64,000 bases of DNA from Pseudomonadota bacterium (GTDB lineage Bacteria > Pseudomonadota > Alphaproteobacteria > Dongiales > Dongiaceae). The notes under the pieces were generated by a model, which was not told the origin of the DNA, did not search any database, and saw only the letters and a list, made by a program, of their open reading frames with translations. How positions within the stretch are numbered: position 1 is the stretch's first letter; every line of letters starts with the position of its first letter. The position numbers and the translations under genes were made by a program. Shown here one piece after another: positions 9,432-18,125 of the stretch. The DNA is taken from positions 148,308-212,307 of the forward strand of contig JACPDN010000013.1 of NCBI GenBank assembly GCA_016183985.1. Reading direction: 5' to 3'.

Positions 9432-9607
9432 GTCCCCGGGCGGAGCGCTGCGGGGTGCGATAGCCGGGTAATCCCTGAGGCCAATTCTAACCTCTAGGGA
9501 GCTGTCCCTACCTGGACCCTTGGTCCTGGCATATGGCGCCCACCTGCTTAGGCAGGCCACGGAGGATTCATACGTGCGAACGGCCCAGGTGGCACCGCCC
9601 ACCTCAT
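9432..9607 (+). ncRNA. ssrS: 6S RNA (SsrS)
   Basis: The segment lies between zapA and the 5-formyl-THF cyclo-ligase gene, the conserved home of ssrS. It has no open frame of note. The ends can pair (GGGCGG at 9438-9443 with CCGCCC at 9595-9600), and internally it carries AATCCCTGAGGCC near 9470, like the CCCTGAG segment of known 6S RNAs, with a long imperfect hairpin around it. 6S RNA mimics an open promoter and binds sigma70 RNA polymerase in stationary phase. A perfect 16 bp terminator hairpin follows. Ends are approximate to about 10 bases. Confidence 0.85.
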
Positions 9608-9609
9608 TA

Positions 9610-9656
9610 CAGCCGCACCTCTGATCGAGTAGATCAATCAGAGGTGCGGCTGTTTG
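9610..9656 (+). terminator. Terminator downstream of 6S RNA
   Basis: A perfect 16 bp inverted repeat (9610-9625 with 9637-9652) has an 11-base loop and is followed by TTTG. It ends 27 bases before the start of the 5-formyl-THF cyclo-ligase gene, so some read-through may feed that gene. Confidence 0.85.
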
Positions 9657-9683
9657 CTATCCAGTCGATTGAAGAAGCGCCTT

Positions 9684-10280
9684 ATGGATTCCCAGGAACT
9701 CGCTGATTTTAAAGCAGAATTGAGGAGGGAAGCCTTCGCAGTCCGCGAGCAGGCCTGGCGGGCGGATCCCGAAGCCGGCGAGGGGCTGAAGCAGCATCTG
9801 ATCGAAGCACTGGCGATGCCGCCGGGAATTGCCATCTCCGGCTATTGGCCGCTCCCCGGCGAGATCGATGTGCGGCCGGCTTTGCGCCATTATCATCGTG
9901 AGGGGCATCGGGTTGGCTTGCCGGTCGTGACAGGCAAACACCAGCCTCTGGTCTTCAGATCCTGGGAACCCCATGTCGAACTCGTACAGGGCAGTTTCCG
10001 GGTCATGACCCCGCCACCCGGTGCGCCGTTAGTGACGCCGACCATCCTGCTGGTGCCCCTGCTGGCCTTTGATCCAGAAGGATACAGGCTGGGTTATGGC
10101 GGCGGCTTCTATGATCGTACGCTGGCCAAGCTGCGCGCCGAGGCGCATGCTGTCGCCGTTGGCGTCGCCTATGGCGCGCAGGAAGTGCCGATGGTCCCGC
10201 GGGGCACCTTCGATCAGCCGCTCGACTTCATCGTCACGGAGCGGGCCGTATTCAAGTATTCCGATATGATTGGACTCTAA
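9684..10280 (+). CDS. 5-formyltetrahydrofolate cyclo-ligase
   Basis: ATP-dependent enzyme converting 5-formyl-THF to 5,10-methenyl-THF in one-carbon metabolism (ygfA/fau family). 198 residues from the ATG at 9684, the usual size. Family segments are GYWPLPGEIDVRP near residue 54 and the nucleotide-binding loop RLGYGGGFYDRTLAKL near 135-150. The in-frame ATG at 9654 would overlap the terminator tail, so the later start is preferred. It follows 6S RNA as in E. coli and is 4 bp upstream of the YmdB-like gene. Confidence 0.93.
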   Translation: MDSQELADFKAELRREAFAVREQAWRADPEAGEGLKQHLIEALAMPPGIAISGYWPLPGEIDVRPALRHYHREGHRVGLPVVTGKHQPLVFRSWEPHVELVQGSFRVMTPPPGAPLVTPTILLVPLLAFDPEGYRLGYGGGFYDRTLAKLRAEAHAVAVGVAYGAQEVPMVPRGTFDQPLDFIVTERAVFKYSDMIGL

Positions 10281-10284
10281 CTGA

Positions 10285-11124
10285 ATGAATTTATTGTTTT
10301 TGGGTGATTTGGTTGGCCGTGCAGGCCGTGATGTTGTCGTCGACAACCTGCCGAAGCTTCGCCGAGATCTCGCGGTCGATTTTGTCGTCGCCAATGTTGA
10401 GAACGCTGCCGGCGGTTTCGGCGTCACCCAGAAGCTTTTGAACGAACTCTTTGCGGCCGGCGTCGATTGCGCCACGACCGGTAATCACGTCTGGGATCAG
10501 AAAGAGACCGTCGCCTTCATCGGCAGCGAACCCCGCTTGCTACGCCCGCTGAACTTCCCGCTGGGCACGCCGGGAAAAGGAGCAGGCGTCTTCCAGACCG
10601 CGCGCGGCAAGAAGGTCGTCGTCGCCAATCTGATGGGGCGCCTGTTCATGGATCCTCTCGACGATCCCTTTGCGGCGGCCGAACTGCTCCTCAAGACCTA
10701 CCGTCTGGGCGGCAATGCCGACGCCATCCTGTTCGATTTCCATGGCGAGGCCACCAGCGAGAAGATGGCCTTCGGCCATTTCCTCGATGGCCGCGCCAGT
10801 TTCGTTGTGGGAACACATACCCACGTGCCGACCGCCGATCACATGATCCTGGAAAAAGGTACTGCCTATCAATCTGATGCCGGCATGTGCGGCGACTATG
10901 ATTCCGTGATCGGCATGGAAAAGGCCAATCCGATCCTGCGCTTCACGCGAAAGCTGCCGACGGAGCGCCTCAGCCCAGCCAATGGTGCCGGCACTTTGTG
11001 TGGCGTCCTGGTCGAAACGGACGAGACCAGCGGCCTTGCCCGGCGGATTGCACCGGTCCGGGTGGGTGGGAAGCTCGAAGCGGCGTTGCCAAAATGGGTG
11101 CCAGTTCTCGCCAACGCGAAATAG
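10285..11124 (+). CDS. YmdB-like metallophosphoesterase
   Basis: Dinuclear-metal phosphodiesterase of the TIGR00282/YmdB family, 279 residues, the family length. Metal ligands are visible in order: LFLGDLVGRAGRD (Asp8), ANVENAAGGFG (Glu and Asn near 39-40), TTGNHVWDQ (Asn and His near 67-68), DFHGEATSEK near 151-160 and GTHTHVPTADH near 176-186. Homologues hydrolyse 2',3'-cyclic nucleotides or cAMP in vitro and affect biofilm or sporulation decisions in Bacillus. It begins 4 bp after the cyclo-ligase stop, so the two are translated together. Its substrate here is unproven. Confidence 0.92.
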   Translation: MNLLFLGDLVGRAGRDVVVDNLPKLRRDLAVDFVVANVENAAGGFGVTQKLLNELFAAGVDCATTGNHVWDQKETVAFIGSEPRLLRPLNFPLGTPGKGAGVFQTARGKKVVVANLMGRLFMDPLDDPFAAAELLLKTYRLGGNADAILFDFHGEATSEKMAFGHFLDGRASFVVGTHTHVPTADHMILEKGTAYQSDAGMCGDYDSVIGMEKANPILRFTRKLPTERLSPANGAGTLCGVLVETDETSGLARRIAPVRVGGKLEAALPKWVPVLANAK

Positions 11125-11230
11125 CTGCGGACGTATGCAACTTCGATTGCCTTGAGTTAACCTCCGCTTAAGCGCTTTGCGGCACTCATGTGAGCGCTAA
11201 CAATGCCGGCTTGGTTAGATCGAGAATCGA

Positions 11231-13141
11231 ATGGTGAGCCACCTCCATACAGCGCATGACCCGCTGATCGTGTTGCTGTCCATCGTGGTGGCGGTGGTCA
11301 GTTCGCTCGTTTCGCTCGACGTTGCTGAGCGGTTGCGGGCGGCTAAAGGACGGGCCTGGATTCTGTGGCTGGCGGCTGCGGCCTGCACTTTGGGCGGCGG
11401 CATCTGGTCGATGCATTTCATCGCCATGCTGGCTTTCACGCCACAATTCGAGATCCGTTATGACGTCAGCCTGACCTTGGTCTCGCTCGTCATCGCCATT
11501 GCCTCGACCGCCATCGGCTATGCCATGGTTGCCCGAAAAAAGTCCCTCACCTGGCCGAATTTGACCCTCGCCGGGCTTTTTGCCGGGGTCGGTGTCGCGG
11601 CTATGCACTATACCGGTATGGCGGCGATGATCATTCCCGCCGAGATGACGTATGATTGGACGCTCGTCGTCCTATCGATCGTTATCGCCGTTGTCGCTGC
11701 AACGGCGGCCTTCTGGCTTGGCCTGAGATTGGACCGAACCTGGCACAAGCTTGCTGCCTCCGTCGTGATGGGTGGCGCCATTTCGGGCATGCATTACACC
11801 GGTATGGCGGCGGTTAGTTTCAGTGCCAATCCGCATACAGATTTCCCTGTGGGTATGGATGGAACGCCGGCGCCGATGCTGGCCTTTGCCCTGGCCGTCG
11901 CGACCATTCTCATTCTGGCGATCGGCTTCCTCGCTGCCGTCAATGACCGACGCTTCGACCGGCGGGCGCGGCGGGAGGCTGAGCAGATGCTCCGCACGGA
12001 GCGCCGCTTCGAGGCGATCGTCAGCGCCAGCGCCAATATGGTCATGCTGCTCGATGCGGAAGGGCGCATCACCTATGACTCGCCCTCCACCCGCCGCATC
12101 CTCGGATATCCCGAGAATGGGCTGATCGGGCATTCGTTTGAGCAATTCGTCCCCGAGCAGTATAAGTCGCAATTTCAATGTTTTATGAAGAATATCTTGC
12201 GTGATCCGGGAGCTACCGAGGCGATCGAAATACCGATCCTGACGGTCTCCAGTCACGTCACCTACACCGATATGACCGTGACCAACCTGCTGGATGATCC
12301 GCATCTGCATGCGCTAGTCGTGAAGCTGCACGACGTGACTGAGAAGAAACGCTTCACCGAAGAGCTCCGCGCCGCCAAGGAACGGGCCGAGGCGGGCAAC
12401 CGGGCGAAATCGACATTCCTCGCCAATGTCAGCCACGAACTGCGCACACCGCTCAATTCGATCATCGGTTTTTCCGATCTGCTGCTGGCCCAGCCCAACG
12501 GGGCCCTGCTGCCGGCCTATTTCGAGTTCGCACGCGACATCAACGGCAGCGGCAAGGAATTGCTGAATCTTATCAATCGCATCCTCGAATATTCGCGGGC
12601 GGAGGGAGGCAACATGCAGATGGAAACCGTGCCCCTCAATCCTATTGAAGAAGTCGAAGCGGTTCTGCAGCTCTATCAGGGGCAGATCCGGGCCAAGGGC
12701 ATCACCCTCAATGTCGATCCGTTCGACGAGCGTTTCAAAATTCTGGCTGACCAGGACAAGCTGCAGAAGATCCTGCTCAACCTGCTGTCCAATGCGGTGA
12801 AATTCACTGGCGAGCGGGGCCGCATCCAAGTGAGCGCCGAAATCGACCCGACCGGGGCCTGCCTGATCTCGATCCAGGACAATGGCTGTGGCATGACAGA
12901 GGAAGAGGCTGCCCAGGCACTTCAGCCCTTTGCCAAGGGGAATGCCGGTCTCAATCGGGATTTTGACGGCGCCGGGCTCGGCTTGGCCATTACCAACGCT
13001 CTCATCGTCCTGCACGAGGGCGAGCTGATCATCGAGAGTGGACGCGGGGTGGGGACGCTGGTCACCGTTAAATGGCCCGCGAGCCGGGTTAAATATGTCG
13101 GAGGAGCGGAGGCGGCCGTCTCGGTCGCCAGCACTCGGTAA
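11231..13141 (+). CDS. MHYT-PAS sensor histidine kinase
   Basis: Membrane-bound hybrid of an MHYT sensor and a histidine kinase, 636 residues. The N-terminal about 240 residues have seven hydrophobic segments with three MHYT motifs: SMHFIAM, AAMHYTGMAAM and SGMHYTGMAAV, proposed to bind copper and sense a diatomic gas or redox state. A PAS domain follows (about 255-375), then HisKA with the phosphorylated His402 in NVSHELRTPLNS, and the ATPase domain with N-box NLLSNAVKF and G-boxes DNGCGM and GAGLGLAI. There is no receiver domain and no response regulator gene next to it, so its partner lies elsewhere. A convergent small gene ends 8 bp away. Confidence 0.93.
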   Translation: MVSHLHTAHDPLIVLLSIVVAVVSSLVSLDVAERLRAAKGRAWILWLAAAACTLGGGIWSMHFIAMLAFTPQFEIRYDVSLTLVSLVIAIASTAIGYAMVARKKSLTWPNLTLAGLFAGVGVAAMHYTGMAAMIIPAEMTYDWTLVVLSIVIAVVAATAAFWLGLRLDRTWHKLAASVVMGGAISGMHYTGMAAVSFSANPHTDFPVGMDGTPAPMLAFALAVATILILAIGFLAAVNDRRFDRRARREAEQMLRTERRFEAIVSASANMVMLLDAEGRITYDSPSTRRILGYPENGLIGHSFEQFVPEQYKSQFQCFMKNILRDPGATEAIEIPILTVSSHVTYTDMTVTNLLDDPHLHALVVKLHDVTEKKRFTEELRAAKERAEAGNRAKSTFLANVSHELRTPLNSIIGFSDLLLAQPNGALLPAYFEFARDINGSGKELLNLINRILEYSRAEGGNMQMETVPLNPIEEVEAVLQLYQGQIRAKGITLNVDPFDERFKILADQDKLQKILLNLLSNAVKFTGERGRIQVSAEIDPTGACLISIQDNGCGMTEEEAAQALQPFAKGNAGLNRDFDGAGLGLAITNALIVLHEGELIIESGRGVGTLVTVKWPASRVKYVGGAEAAVSVASTR

Positions 13142-13149
13142 GGCTGGCC

Positions 13150-13416
13150 CTACGCCCGCTTGCCGCCGGCCACCGCCATGAAGCGGTCGACTTCGTCTTG
13201 CATCTGCTCGGCGCGCGCCATGAACTGGCGCGCCATGTCGTGGACCCGGTCGCAGGCCCGGGGTTCGCCGTCGCCGGCCATCTTGAGGGCGCCGGTGACG
13301 CCTTCGATTCCCATTTGGCGGGCGACCTGGGTGACGACCTCCGCCATGCGGCGGATTTCGGCTTCCAGATTTACGCTTCGACTCTCGCTTCCGGACTCCC
13401 GGATCGTTCGGGACAT
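13150..13416 (-). CDS. Small protein of unknown function
   Basis: An 88-residue cytosolic protein that I do not recognise. It is hydrophilic, helical and rich in Met/Arg/Ala, with segments EAEIRRMAEVVTQVARQMG and ARQFMARAEQMQDEVDRFM that look like two amphipathic helices around a Gly-rich middle. The start at 13416 was chosen because GAGGTCAGCCC precedes it; an ATG at 13461 is possible. It converges on the histidine kinase gene with 8 bp between stops and no visible terminator. The intact frame and a good ribosome site argue that it is real. Confidence 0.55.
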   Translation of the reverse strand: MSRTIRESGSESRSVNLEAEIRRMAEVVTQVARQMGIEGVTGALKMAGDGEPRACDRVHDMARQFMARAEQMQDEVDRFMAVAGGKRA

Positions 13417-13734
13417 GGGCTGACCTCGATTTCGTCCGCATTTGGCCCGAATCGGAGCCAATCGTTAAAAGCTATAGGGAGCTTTCCGTAAATGAGTCAT
13501 GAATTTTGCGGCCCATCCCCCGAAATCTCTGCAAATCAGCGGATTGGGGGGTGTGCTATGTCCTGGCCGGGAGGCGCGGCCTATCGGGCTTGGCAGGCCG
13601 GGGAATTGTGCTAAAAGGCGTCAAAATCCTGCCATATTCGCGGTCTAGCGTCGCCCTAAGGATGGCGCCGATCCCAACATCTGGTCAGGATTTGCCGATA
13701 GTCCACACTAGGTTTTGCGTTTAGGAACGGATCG
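13417..13734. other. 318 bp intergenic region upstream of yebC with a large inverted repeat
   Basis: No convincing gene is present. The main structure is an imperfect inverted repeat around 13514-13553 in which CATCCCCCGAAATC can pair with GGATTGGGGGGTG across a short loop. A smaller hairpin AAAGCT-N5-6-AGCTTT lies near 13468-13486. Promoters for the small minus gene and for yebC must be here but I cannot place them with confidence. Confidence 0.45.
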
Positions 13735-14484
13735 ATGGCTGGCCATTCCCAATTTAAGAACATCATGTATCGCAAGGGTGCGCAGGATGCGAAGCGTGCC
13801 AAAGTCTTCACCAAGATCATCCGCGAATTGACGGTTTCGGCGAAGATGGGCAACCCGGACCCGGCGACCAACCCGCGCCTCCGGGCTGCGGTGATCGCCG
13901 CCCGCGATGCCAACATGCCCAAGGACACCATGGAGCGCGCGATCAAGCGCGGTGCCGGTGGTGAAGACAACACGGCCTATGACGAGGTCCGCTACGAAGG
14001 CTATGGCCCAGGTGGCGTCGCCATCATTGTGGAAGCCCTGACGGATAACCGGAACCGGACGGCGACCGAAGTCCGCACCGCCTTTGCCAAGGCTGGCGGC
14101 AACCTCGGCGAAACCAATTCCGTGAGCTTCATGTTCGAGCGCAAGGGCGTCATCCGCTATCCCGCCAAAGCGGGCAGCGCCGATGCCGTGTTCGAGGCGG
14201 CCCTCGAAGCCGGTGCCGACAATGTGGAATCTGATACGGAAACGCATGAGATTACCTGCGCGCCGGAGGATTTCGCGGCCGTCCGCGATGGCCTGGAAGC
14301 CAAGTTCAAGGAAGCCAAGGAAGCGCGCCTGCAATGGCGCCCGGTGACGACGGCGCCGGTCGACGGCGACACGGCGGAAACGCTCTTCAAGCTGATCGAC
14401 ACGCTGGAAGACAATGACGACGTCCAGACCGTCAGCGCCAATTTCGAAGTCTCGGAAGAGACCTTGGCCAAACTGACGGCCTGA
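13735..14484 (+). CDS. YebC/PmpR family protein (TACO1-like)
   Basis: A 249-residue cytosolic protein of the YebC family, starting [19 protein letters not shown] as usual for the family. Conserved parts include the N-terminal three-helix region, [20 protein letters not shown] near 90 and NAMED-like acidic C-terminal strands. Family members act as transcription regulators (PmpR) or help translation through polyproline stretches and mitochondrial COX1 (TACO1). It lies 38 bp upstream of ruvC, an arrangement conserved across many bacteria, so it is probably the first gene of the ruvCAB operon. Confidence 0.95.
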   Translation: MAGHSQFKNIMYRKGAQDAKRAKVFTKIIRELTVSAKMGNPDPATNPRLRAAVIAARDANMPKDTMERAIKRGAGGEDNTAYDEVRYEGYGPGGVAIIVEALTDNRNRTATEVRTAFAKAGGNLGETNSVSFMFERKGVIRYPAKAGSADAVFEAALEAGADNVESDTETHEITCAPEDFAAVRDGLEAKFKEAKEARLQWRPVTTAPVDGDTAETLFKLIDTLEDNDDVQTVSANFEVSEETLAKLTA

Positions 14485-14522
14485 CCGGCAGTTCAGCCGG
14501 GCAACAAGGAAACGCGAACGGA

Positions 14523-15038
14523 ATGCGAATTCTCGGACTGGATCCCGGTCTGCAGCATACCGGCTGGGGCGTCATCGACGCCGTCGGCTCGCGTATCTCC
14601 TTTGTTGGCGCCGGCGTCGTCAATTCGGATGCCAAGCTGGACCTGGCCGAACGCCTGGTGCAGATCCATGACGGCCTGCGTGAGGTGATCGATCTGCATC
14701 AGCCGGAAGAGGCGGCGGTCGAAGAGACCTTCGTCAACAAGAACCCCAGCTCGACCCTGAAGCTGGGCCTGGCGCGCGGCGTCTCGCTGTTGGTGCCGGC
14801 GCTCTACAAGCTGCGGGTGGCCGAATATCCCACCAACCTCGTAAAAAAATCGGTGGTGGGGGCGGGGCATGCCGACAAGGAACAGGTCAAGATGATGGTA
14901 GGCGTGCTACTGCCCGCCGCCCGCGACCAGAAAAGTTCGGATGCCGCCGACGCCCTGGCTGTTGCCATTTGCCACGCCCATCACATGGGCACGCTCGGTA
15001 AATGGGGCGCCCAGGATTTCCGCGAGGTCGCCCGATGA
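14523..15038 (+). CDS. ruvC: Holliday junction resolvase RuvC
   Basis: Endonuclease that cuts Holliday junctions during recombinational repair; a dimer working with RuvAB. 171 residues, normal length. The acidic catalytic residues are in [13 protein letters not shown] (Asp7), [12 protein letters not shown] (Glu near 68) and [14 protein letters not shown] (Asp residues near 140-143). An AACAAGGAAACG ribosome site precedes the ATG. It is followed 13 bp later by ruvA. Confidence 0.97.
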   Translation: MRILGLDPGLQHTGWGVIDAVGSRISFVGAGVVNSDAKLDLAERLVQIHDGLREVIDLHQPEEAAVEETFVNKNPSSTLKLGLARGVSLLVPALYKLRVAEYPTNLVKKSVVGAGHADKEQVKMMVGVLLPAARDQKSSDAADALAVAICHAHHMGTLGKWGAQDFREVAR

Positions 15039-15051
15039 GTGACCAAGAGTC

Positions 15052-15672
15052 ATGATCGGCAAGCTCACAGGCGTGGTCGACAGTGTCGCCAGCGATGCTG
15101 CCATCATCGACGTCAATGGCGTCGGCTACATCGTCCATGCCAGCGGCAAGACGCTGGGGCGGCTTGGCCAGCGCGGGTCGGCTGTGAGCCTGCTCATCGA
15201 CACCCATGTACGCGAGGACGCGATCTCGCTCTTTGGTTTTGCCGAGACGGTCGAGCGTGACTGGTTTCGCGCACTCCTCAATATCCAGGGTGTCGGTGCC
15301 AAGGTGGCGCTGAGCATTCTTTCGGTGATGGCACCCGATGAACTGGCGCGGGCCATAGCTGCGCAAGACAAGGCGGCGGTTGCGCGGGCGAATGGTGTCG
15401 GCCCGAAGCTCGCCCAGCGTGTCGTTTCCGAAATGAAAGATAAGGCCGGCGGGATCGGCCTCGGTGCCGCTCTGGTCAATGGCGATGTCCCTGTCGCAGC
15501 ACCGGTCGAAACCGCTGATGGCCCGTTGAATGATGCGGTCTCGGCTTTGGTCAATCTCGGTTATCGCCGGACGGAAGCCTATGGCGCCGTTGCCAAGGTG
15601 ATGCAGAAGCAAGGCGCCAATGTTGGGCTCAATGAGCTGATTGTGCATGGCCTCAAGGAGCTCGCCCAATGA
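15052..15672 (+). CDS. ruvA: Holliday junction DNA helicase subunit RuvA
   Basis: DNA-binding subunit of the RuvAB branch-migration motor, 206 residues. Domain I (about 1-62) is the OB fold starting [12 protein letters not shown]; domain II (about 70-145) has helix-hairpin-helix motifs [15 protein letters not shown] and [16 protein letters not shown]; domain III (about 160-206, ending in the [12 protein letters not shown] helix) contacts RuvB. Its last four bases overlap the start of ruvB (ATGA), so translation of the two is coupled. Confidence 0.97.
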   Translation: MIGKLTGVVDSVASDAAIIDVNGVGYIVHASGKTLGRLGQRGSAVSLLIDTHVREDAISLFGFAETVERDWFRALLNIQGVGAKVALSILSVMAPDELARAIAAQDKAAVARANGVGPKLAQRVVSEMKDKAGGIGLGAALVNGDVPVAAPVETADGPLNDAVSALVNLGYRRTEAYGAVAKVMQKQGANVGLNELIVHGLKELAQ

Positions 15673-16724
15673 GTTCCGGTGAAAATCGCATGATCACGCC
15701 CGAGCGGGCCGAGGAAGACAATAGCGAGCAGAGCCTGCGTCCGCTGGCACTGGGCGAATTCATTGGCCAGCAGAAGCTGCGCGAGAATTTGGCGATCTTC
15801 ATCGAAGCGGCAAAGGCGCGCGGCGAAGCACTCGATCATGCGCTGTTCTACGGCCCGCCGGGTCTCGGCAAGACGACGCTGTCGCAGATCGTGGCGCGGG
15901 AACTCGGCGTCGGTTTCCGCGCGACTTCTGGCCCGGTGATCGCCAGGGCAGGGGATCTTGCGGCACTGCTCACCAATCTGCAGCCGCGCGATGTGCTGTT
16001 CATCGATGAAATCCATCGCCTGTCGCCAGCGGTCGAGGAGATCCTCTACCCTGCGATGGAGGACTTCCAGCTCGACCTCATCATCGGTGAAGGCCCGGCG
16101 GCGCGCTCGGTGCGCATCGATCTGCCGAAATTCACGCTGGTAGGTGCCACCACGCGTCTCGGCATGATCACGACGCCCTTGCGTGAGCGTTTCGGCATTC
16201 CGCTGCGGCTCAACTTTTATACGCATCCGGAGTTGGAACTGATCGTCCGCCGCGGTGCGCGCGTGCTGGGGCTCGACTTGGCCGACAGTGGTGCGGCCGA
16301 GATCGCCCGCCGTGCCCGTGGTACGCCGCGTGTCGCCGGTCGCCTGCTGCGCCGCGTGCGCGACTTCGCGGTCGTTGCCAAGGTGGGCCGGGTCGAAGCC
16401 AAACACGCCGACGCCGCGCTGACGCGGCTCGAGGTCGACCAGTTGGGCCTCGACGCGATGGACCGGCGTTATCTCATCTGCATCGCCGAGAATTACGATG
16501 GCGGTCCGGTCGGCGTCGAGACGATGGCGGCAGCGCTTTCTGAGCAGCGCGACACGATCGAAGACGCGATCGAGCCCTATCTCATTCAGCAAGGCCTACT
16601 GCAGCGGACACCGCGCGGCCGCATGCTGACTTTGAACGGCTACAAGCATCTGGGCCTCACGCCCTCAAGCCATGCGGCGCAAGCCGATCTCCTCGAGCCG
16701 GCGATCGGGGAGGATGAGCTGTGA
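15669..16724 (+). CDS. ruvB: Holliday junction branch migration ATPase RuvB
   Basis: Hexameric AAA+ motor that drives branch migration with RuvA. 351 residues, standard. Walker A is GPPGLGKTT near residues 62-70, Walker [10 protein letters not shown] near 112-120, sensor 1 in GATTRLGM and the arginine finger region [15 protein letters not shown] near 172. The C-terminal winged helix ends the protein (RTPRGRMLT). The start overlaps ruvA by four bases. A pair of inverted repeats follows between ruvB and ybgC. Confidence 0.97.
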   Translation: MSSGENRMITPERAEEDNSEQSLRPLALGEFIGQQKLRENLAIFIEAAKARGEALDHALFYGPPGLGKTTLSQIVARELGVGFRATSGPVIARAGDLAALLTNLQPRDVLFIDEIHRLSPAVEEILYPAMEDFQLDLIIGEGPAARSVRIDLPKFTLVGATTRLGMITTPLRERFGIPLRLNFYTHPELELIVRRGARVLGLDLADSGAAEIARRARGTPRVAGRLLRRVRDFAVVAKVGRVEAKHADAALTRLEVDQLGLDAMDRRYLICIAENYDGGPVGVETMAAALSEQRDTIEDAIEPYLIQQGLLQRTPRGRMLTLNGYKHLGLTPSSHAAQADLLEPAIGEDEL

Positions 16725-16742
16725 TGGATAGACCCGTCGCTC

Positions 16743-16869
16743 ACCCCCTCTCCCCAACCCTCCCCCACGTAGGGGGGAGGGAGCGCGGCCGAGTTTGCCT
16801 CGCCATTTGCGTTCAACCTGGCTCTGATTCCCTCCCCCCCACGTGGGGGAGGGTTAGGGAGAGGGGGAG
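16743..16869. repeat. Pair of inverted C-rich palindromic repeats (REP/BIME-like)
   Basis: Two copies of a roughly 40 bp unit face each other: left at 16743-16782 and right at 16829-16869. Each contains CCCTCTCCC[C/T]AACCCTCCCCCACGT... that folds on itself around the central ACGT. The intervening 46 bp are not repeated. The pair can form either two local hairpins or one long stem. The right end, GAGGGGGAG, lies 6 bases before the ybgC ATG and looks like its ribosome binding site. Confidence 0.85.
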
Positions 16870-16875
16870 CCAGCG

Positions 16876-17310
16876 ATGACTCTCACCGCTTTGAACACTG
16901 CCACTGCCGCGCACCACTTCCCCATCCGCGTCTATTACGAAGACACGGATGCGGGCGGCATTGTCTATTATGCCAACTACCTGAAGTTCGCCGAGCGCGC
17001 GCGTACTGAAATGCTGCGCGAGGCGGGCTTTCATCATACCGCGATGATGCAAGGCGAAGGCCTGATGCTCGCCGTGCGACGCGTGACTGCTGATTACCTG
17101 CGGCCGGCGAAGCTTGATGATGCCCTGGATATCACCACCAGCGTCGTCGGCCTTGGTGCCGCCACAATCGAGCTTGATCAATCCATCCGGCGCGAGGGCC
17201 AGGAACTCTGCCGCGTCGTCGTTACCATTGCCTGCGTCGGTCGTGACGGTCGCCCCGCGCGTTTGCCGGCACTTTTACGCGCGGCACTTTCCGCGCATCT
17301 CCCATCTTGA
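16876..17310 (+). CDS. ybgC: Tol-Pal system acyl-CoA thioesterase YbgC
   Basis: Hot-dog-fold thioesterase of 144 residues, first gene of the tol-pal group. The active-site segment is YYEDTDAGGIVYYANYLKF (catalytic Asp near residue 25), followed by ERARTEMLREAGF. Homologues hydrolyse acyl-CoAs and associate with phospholipid-synthesis enzymes. The position usually written His in VYHANY is Tyr here, as in some relatives. Its ribosome site is provided by the end of the upstream repeat. tolQ follows after 20 bp. Confidence 0.94.
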   Translation: MTLTALNTATAAHHFPIRVYYEDTDAGGIVYYANYLKFAERARTEMLREAGFHHTAMMQGEGLMLAVRRVTADYLRPAKLDDALDITTSVVGLGAATIELDQSIRREGQELCRVVVTIACVGRDGRPARLPALLRAALSAHLPS

Positions 17311-17330
17311 AGAAGAAGTGAAGAAGAACC

Positions 17331-18125
17331 ATGGATCCGCAACAGCCAGCACCATCTGCCACCCCCGTTGCCCCGGTCTCGGGCAACGTCATTGATGGGG
17401 TGAATGCCGCAGCACAAAACGCGGTCGGCATGCCAAGCGCCGCCCACGATCTTTCGGTCTGGACTTTGTTCATGCAGGCCGATTGGATTGTCAAAGGCGT
17501 GATGCTGTTTTTGCTCGCGGCGTCGATCTGGAGCTGGGCGATCATTTTCGACAAGATCATCCGTCTGCGCCGTCTGCGCGAACAGGCCCGCCAGTTCGAG
17601 GAAGCGTTCTGGTCCGGCGGGTCGCTCGAGGAGCTTTACGACCGCATCTCCAACCGCCCCACCGATCCGATGTCGTCGATCTTCGTCGCCGCCATGCGCG
17701 AATGGCGCCGTTCGGCCGCAAAGGGTTTGCTCGCCTCTGAGCAGTTCCGCGAAAGCCTGCAGGACCGCATCGAGCGCGTCATGAACATCACGCTGGGCCG
17801 CGAGATGGATCAGATCGAGCGCTATATGGGCTATCTCGCCTCGGTCGGTTCGGCAGCACCCTTCATTGGCCTTTTCGGTACCGTCTGGGGCATCATGAAC
17901 TCGTTTGCCGCGATCGCCGGTTCGAAGAACACGACACTGGCCGTCGTGGCGCCGGGCATCGCCGAGGCGCTGTTCGCGACGGCGCTGGGCCTCGTTGCCG
18001 CCATCCCCGCGGTGCTTGCCTATAACAAGCTCTCCAGCGACATCAACCGCTATGGCAACCGGCTTGAAGCCTTCGCCGGTGAGTTCGGCGCGATCCTGTC
18101 GCGTCAGCTCGAGGAGAAGCACTAA
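17331..18125 (+). CDS. tolQ: Tol-Pal system proton channel subunit TolQ
   Basis: Inner-membrane protein of 264 residues, a MotA/TolQ/ExbB family member. It has three membrane segments: one near residues 55-75 after a periplasmic N-terminus, and two near 165-225 that hold GSAAPFIGLFGTVWGIM and the pore-lining ALFATALGLVAAIPAVLAYN. With TolR it uses the proton motive force to energise TolA. The N-terminus is about 35 residues longer and richer in Pro/Ala than in E. coli TolQ. It overlaps tolR by one base. Confidence 0.96.
   Translation: MDPQQPAPSATPVAPVSGNVIDGVNAAAQNAVGMPSAAHDLSVWTLFMQADWIVKGVMLFLLAASIWSWAIIFDKIIRLRRLREQARQFEEAFWSGGSLEELYDRISNRPTDPMSSIFVAAMREWRRSAAKGLLASEQFRESLQDRIERVMNITLGREMDQIERYMGYLASVGSAAPFIGLFGTVWGIMNSFAAIAGSKNTTLAVVAPGIAEALFATALGLVAAIPAVLAYNKLSSDINRYGNRLEAFAGEFGAILSRQLEEKH

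Noticed and set aside
13506..13724. A 72-codon plus-strand frame in the gap before yebC
   Set aside because: No ribosome site, poor codon pattern, and it runs through the inverted repeat; more likely non-coding.
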